From Bacillota bacterium (GTDB taxonomy: Bacteria; Bacillota; UBA994): a DNA stretch of 13,823 nt. Both the position numbers and the translations under genes were made by a program. Location of the stretch: positions 1 through 13,823 of the forward strand of contig QLUS01000036.1 in NCBI GenBank assembly GCA_018725535.1. Reading direction: 5' to 3'. The notes beneath the pieces are model-generated. The model was not told the origin of the DNA. It saw nothing but the letters and a program-made list of their open reading frames with translations, and ran no database searches. This document shows, in pieces, positions 12,301 through 13,823 of this stretch; position 1 is the first letter of the stretch, and each line of letters begins with the position of its first letter.

Positions 12301-13279
12301 AATGAGAGGACTAATGTGGGGGTGGAAACTGGTGCAAAATGTAGTGGCTTTGTTTGGCGCATATGCCGTAGTCACTGCCCTGATGCCACTCGTGCGCAAG
12401 CTAGCTCTCACTTATAACTTGGTAGATAAACCTAATCCGCGCAAGGTTCATCAGATTCCCGTGCCGGTCACCGGCGGAGCCATGTGGCTAGGGTTGATTA
12501 TGGTGATGTGGATTCTGCCTGTTGAGCGCACGTTGGCTGTCGGCCTTACGTTTGGCGGAACGGTGGCCTTTGCTGTTGGTTTTCTGGACGATTGGGTTAA
12601 GAGTCGCGGCGGCGATTTCCCGGCGTGGCCAAAGCTGCTCGGGCAGATTTTAGCTGCAGGCTTGTTGTATGCGAGCGGAGTGAAGGTGTACTTCCTGACC
12701 AATCCTTTTTCGGGCGGACTGGTTTTGTTGCCGCCGGTGCTGAGCTTCTTAGTTACCGTAGTTTGGGTAGTAGCTGTGACGAACTTGATTAACTTTATGG
12801 ACGGTTTGGACGGGTTGGCCTGCGGCATCGTTACTATCGCCGGTGTCACGATGGCCGTTATCTCGTACTTTTACGCTCAACCCGCCATTTTGCTTATCTC
12901 TCTAATTCTTGTGGGAGTGTCCGCAGCTTTCTTCCGCTACAATTTTAACCCGGCCCGCGCGTTTATGGGGGATGCCGGGGCCTACTTTCTTGGCTTTACG
13001 TTGGCCGCTGTATCCATAGAAGGGGCCTTTAAGTCTGCGACCTTAGTAGGTTTGCTGGCGCCGATCCTAGTGCTGGGGTTGCCTATTGCCGATACCGTGT
13101 ACAACATTACCCGCAGGCTCCGCTCCGGTCAGCCCGTCTATGTAGCGGACAAAGGGCATACGCACCATCGCCTGTTACAGGCGGGGCTGAGCCAACGACA
13201 GACTGTGCTCGTAATGTATTTGATTAGCCTCTGCTTTTCTTTGACGGCCCTAGTAGTATTGTTCGCTAGCAGATGGTAA
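12296..13279 (+). CDS. Undecaprenyl-phosphate N-acetylhexosamine-1-phosphate transferase (TagO/WecA family)
   Basis: A polytopic membrane enzyme of up to 327 residues from the MraY/WecA superfamily. It joins UDP-GlcNAc (or a similar sugar) to undecaprenyl phosphate, the first step of wall teichoic acid or surface polysaccharide assembly. Motifs in order are VDKPNPRKVH, FLDDW (Asp98-Asp99), NLINFMDGLDGLA (Asp169, Asp172), FMGDAGAYFLGF (Asp226) and the WecA/TagO-type HTHHR (288-292), set among about ten hydrophobic helices. The N-terminus is uncertain. The longest frame starts at ATG 12296, but that ATG overlaps the candidate -10 box. ATG 12314 has AGAGGA only 3 bp upstream, and GTG 12332 has a GGGGGTGG site at good spacing and would still leave a normal first helix. 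The 3' end overlaps nth by 7 bp. Confidence 0.92.
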   Translation: MIMRGLMWGWKLVQNVVALFGAYAVVTALMPLVRKLALTYNLVDKPNPRKVHQIPVPVTGGAMWLGLIMVMWILPVERTLAVGLTFGGTVAFAVGFLDDWVKSRGGDFPAWPKLLGQILAAGLLYASGVKVYFLTNPFSGGLVLLPPVLSFLVTVVWVVAVTNLINFMDGLDGLACGIVTIAGVTMAVISYFYAQPAILLISLILVGVSAAFFRYNFNPARAFMGDAGAYFLGFTLAAVSIEGAFKSATLVGLLAPILVLGLPIADTVYNITRRLRSGQPVYVADKGHTHHRLLQAGLSQRQTVLVMYLISLCFSLTALVVLFASRW

Positions 13280-13823
13280 CCGCAGCGGCAGAGTGGGAGA
13301 GCGTGGTAGAGGAGCTCTGCAAGCTCTACCCCGACGCCCGCTGTGAGCTGAATTTTGCTAATCCATTTCAGTTGCTCGTGGCCACAGTATTATCTGCGCA
13401 ATGTACCGATGTACGCGTTAACGAGGTCACCGCGAGGCTGTTTGCTAAATACACATCGGCTTATGACCTGCTTCCTGTAGAGCAGCAAGCGCTAGAGGAA
13501 GAACTGCGTTCACTCGGGCTCTTTCGACACAAGGCGAGAAGTATTCTTGCCTTGTGTCGCGGACTGTGTGAGCACTTTGGCGGGGAAGTGCCGCGCACCA
13601 TAGACGAGTTGATGGCTTTGCCGGGTGTTGGACGTAAGACCGCAAGTGTAGTCGTTAACAACGCTTTCGGCGTACCAGCACTAGCGGTAGACACACATGT
13701 GTTTCGGGTGGCAAGGCGCCTAGGCTGGGCGCACGGCAAGACACCCCTGGCAGTTGAAACAGAGCTGTGTCGCCTGCTCCCGCAATCTCTGTGGGGGGAA
13801 GCGCATCATCTGCTGATCTGGCA
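13273..13823 (+). CDS. nth: Endonuclease III (partial, runs off the right edge)
   Basis: The frame opens at ATG 13273, inside the last codons of the TagO/WecA-type gene (ATGGTAA overlap), and stays open for 183 codons to the window edge. It encodes the HhH-GPD DNA glycosylase/AP lyase that removes oxidised pyrimidines. Visible features are FQLLVATVLSAQCTD (32-46), the helix-hairpin-helix LPGVGRKTASVV with the catalytic Lys122, and AVDTHVFRVARR with the catalytic Asp140. These match E. coli Nth Lys120 and Asp138 in spacing. The C-terminal [4Fe-4S] cysteine loop (Cys-x6-Cys-x2-Cys-x5-Cys) lies beyond the edge and cannot be checked. The overlap implies co-transcription and translational coupling with the upstream gene. 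Confidence 0.95.
   Translation, partial: MVTAAAEWESVVEELCKLYPDARCELNFANPFQLLVATVLSAQCTDVRVNEVTARLFAKYTSAYDLLPVEQQALEEELRSLGLFRHKARSILALCRGLCEHFGGEVPRTIDELMALPGVGRKTASVVVNNAFGVPALAVDTHVFRVARRLGWAHGKTPLAVETELCRLLPQSLWGEAHHLLIW

Overview
The window looks like a chromosomal segment of an anaerobic, moderately GC-rich Bacillota (Clostridia-like) bacterium. The signs are strong AGGAGG-type ribosome binding sites on most genes, a ferredoxin-fused EtfA of the kind found with electron-bifurcating acyl-CoA dehydrogenases, an oxygen-sensitive class III ribonucleotide reductase, an SBP/HD-GYP sensor and a TagO/WecA-type glycan lipid transferase. The genus cannot be named from sequence alone. I see no rRNA, tRNA, insertion sequence, prophage or CRISPR array.

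Layout. (1) 186-3960, minus strand: an acyl-CoA metabolism operon transcribed right to left as acyl-CoA dehydrogenase, etfB, etfA, then a MaoC-type enoyl-CoA hydratase, ending at a strong terminator at 125-156. The dehydrogenase reading frame is broken by three single-base indels. The gap between etfA and the MaoC gene is filled by a 25-bp tandem repeat with an inverted copy. An 18-bp perfect palindrome resembling a Rex redox-sensor operator lies upstream of the operon. (2) 4175-5761, plus strand: a COG2509-type FAD-dependent dehydrogenase cut by one in-frame TAG codon. (3) 5836-7993, plus strand: a membrane sensor with a periplasmic solute-binding domain and a cytoplasmic HD-GYP domain, then a small aminoglycoside-type nucleotidyltransferase. 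(4) 8059-8517, minus strand: a secreted NlpC/P60 peptidase, divergent from (5) 8671-9171, a free methionine-(R)-sulfoxide reductase. (6) 9375-12192, plus strand: nrdD and its activase nrdG, overlapping, behind a good NrdR-box match. (7) 12296 to the end: a TagO/WecA-type phospho-N-acetylhexosamine transferase overlapping the start of nth (endonuclease III), which runs off the right edge.

How it fits together. Region 1 would feed electrons between acyl-CoA/enoyl-CoA, NADH and ferredoxin; a Rex-like operator would tie it to the NADH/NAD ratio. Region 6 makes deoxynucleotides without oxygen. All four visible gene lesions (three indels and one nonsense codon) lie in two neighbouring divergent genes between about 3.3 and 4.4 kb, while every other gene reads through intact. 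I found no convincing new multi-gene system. The points most worth a second look are the clustered lesions, the Rex-like palindrome, the NrdR sites, the repeat array inside the etf operon and the altered GYP loop of the HD-GYP sensor.
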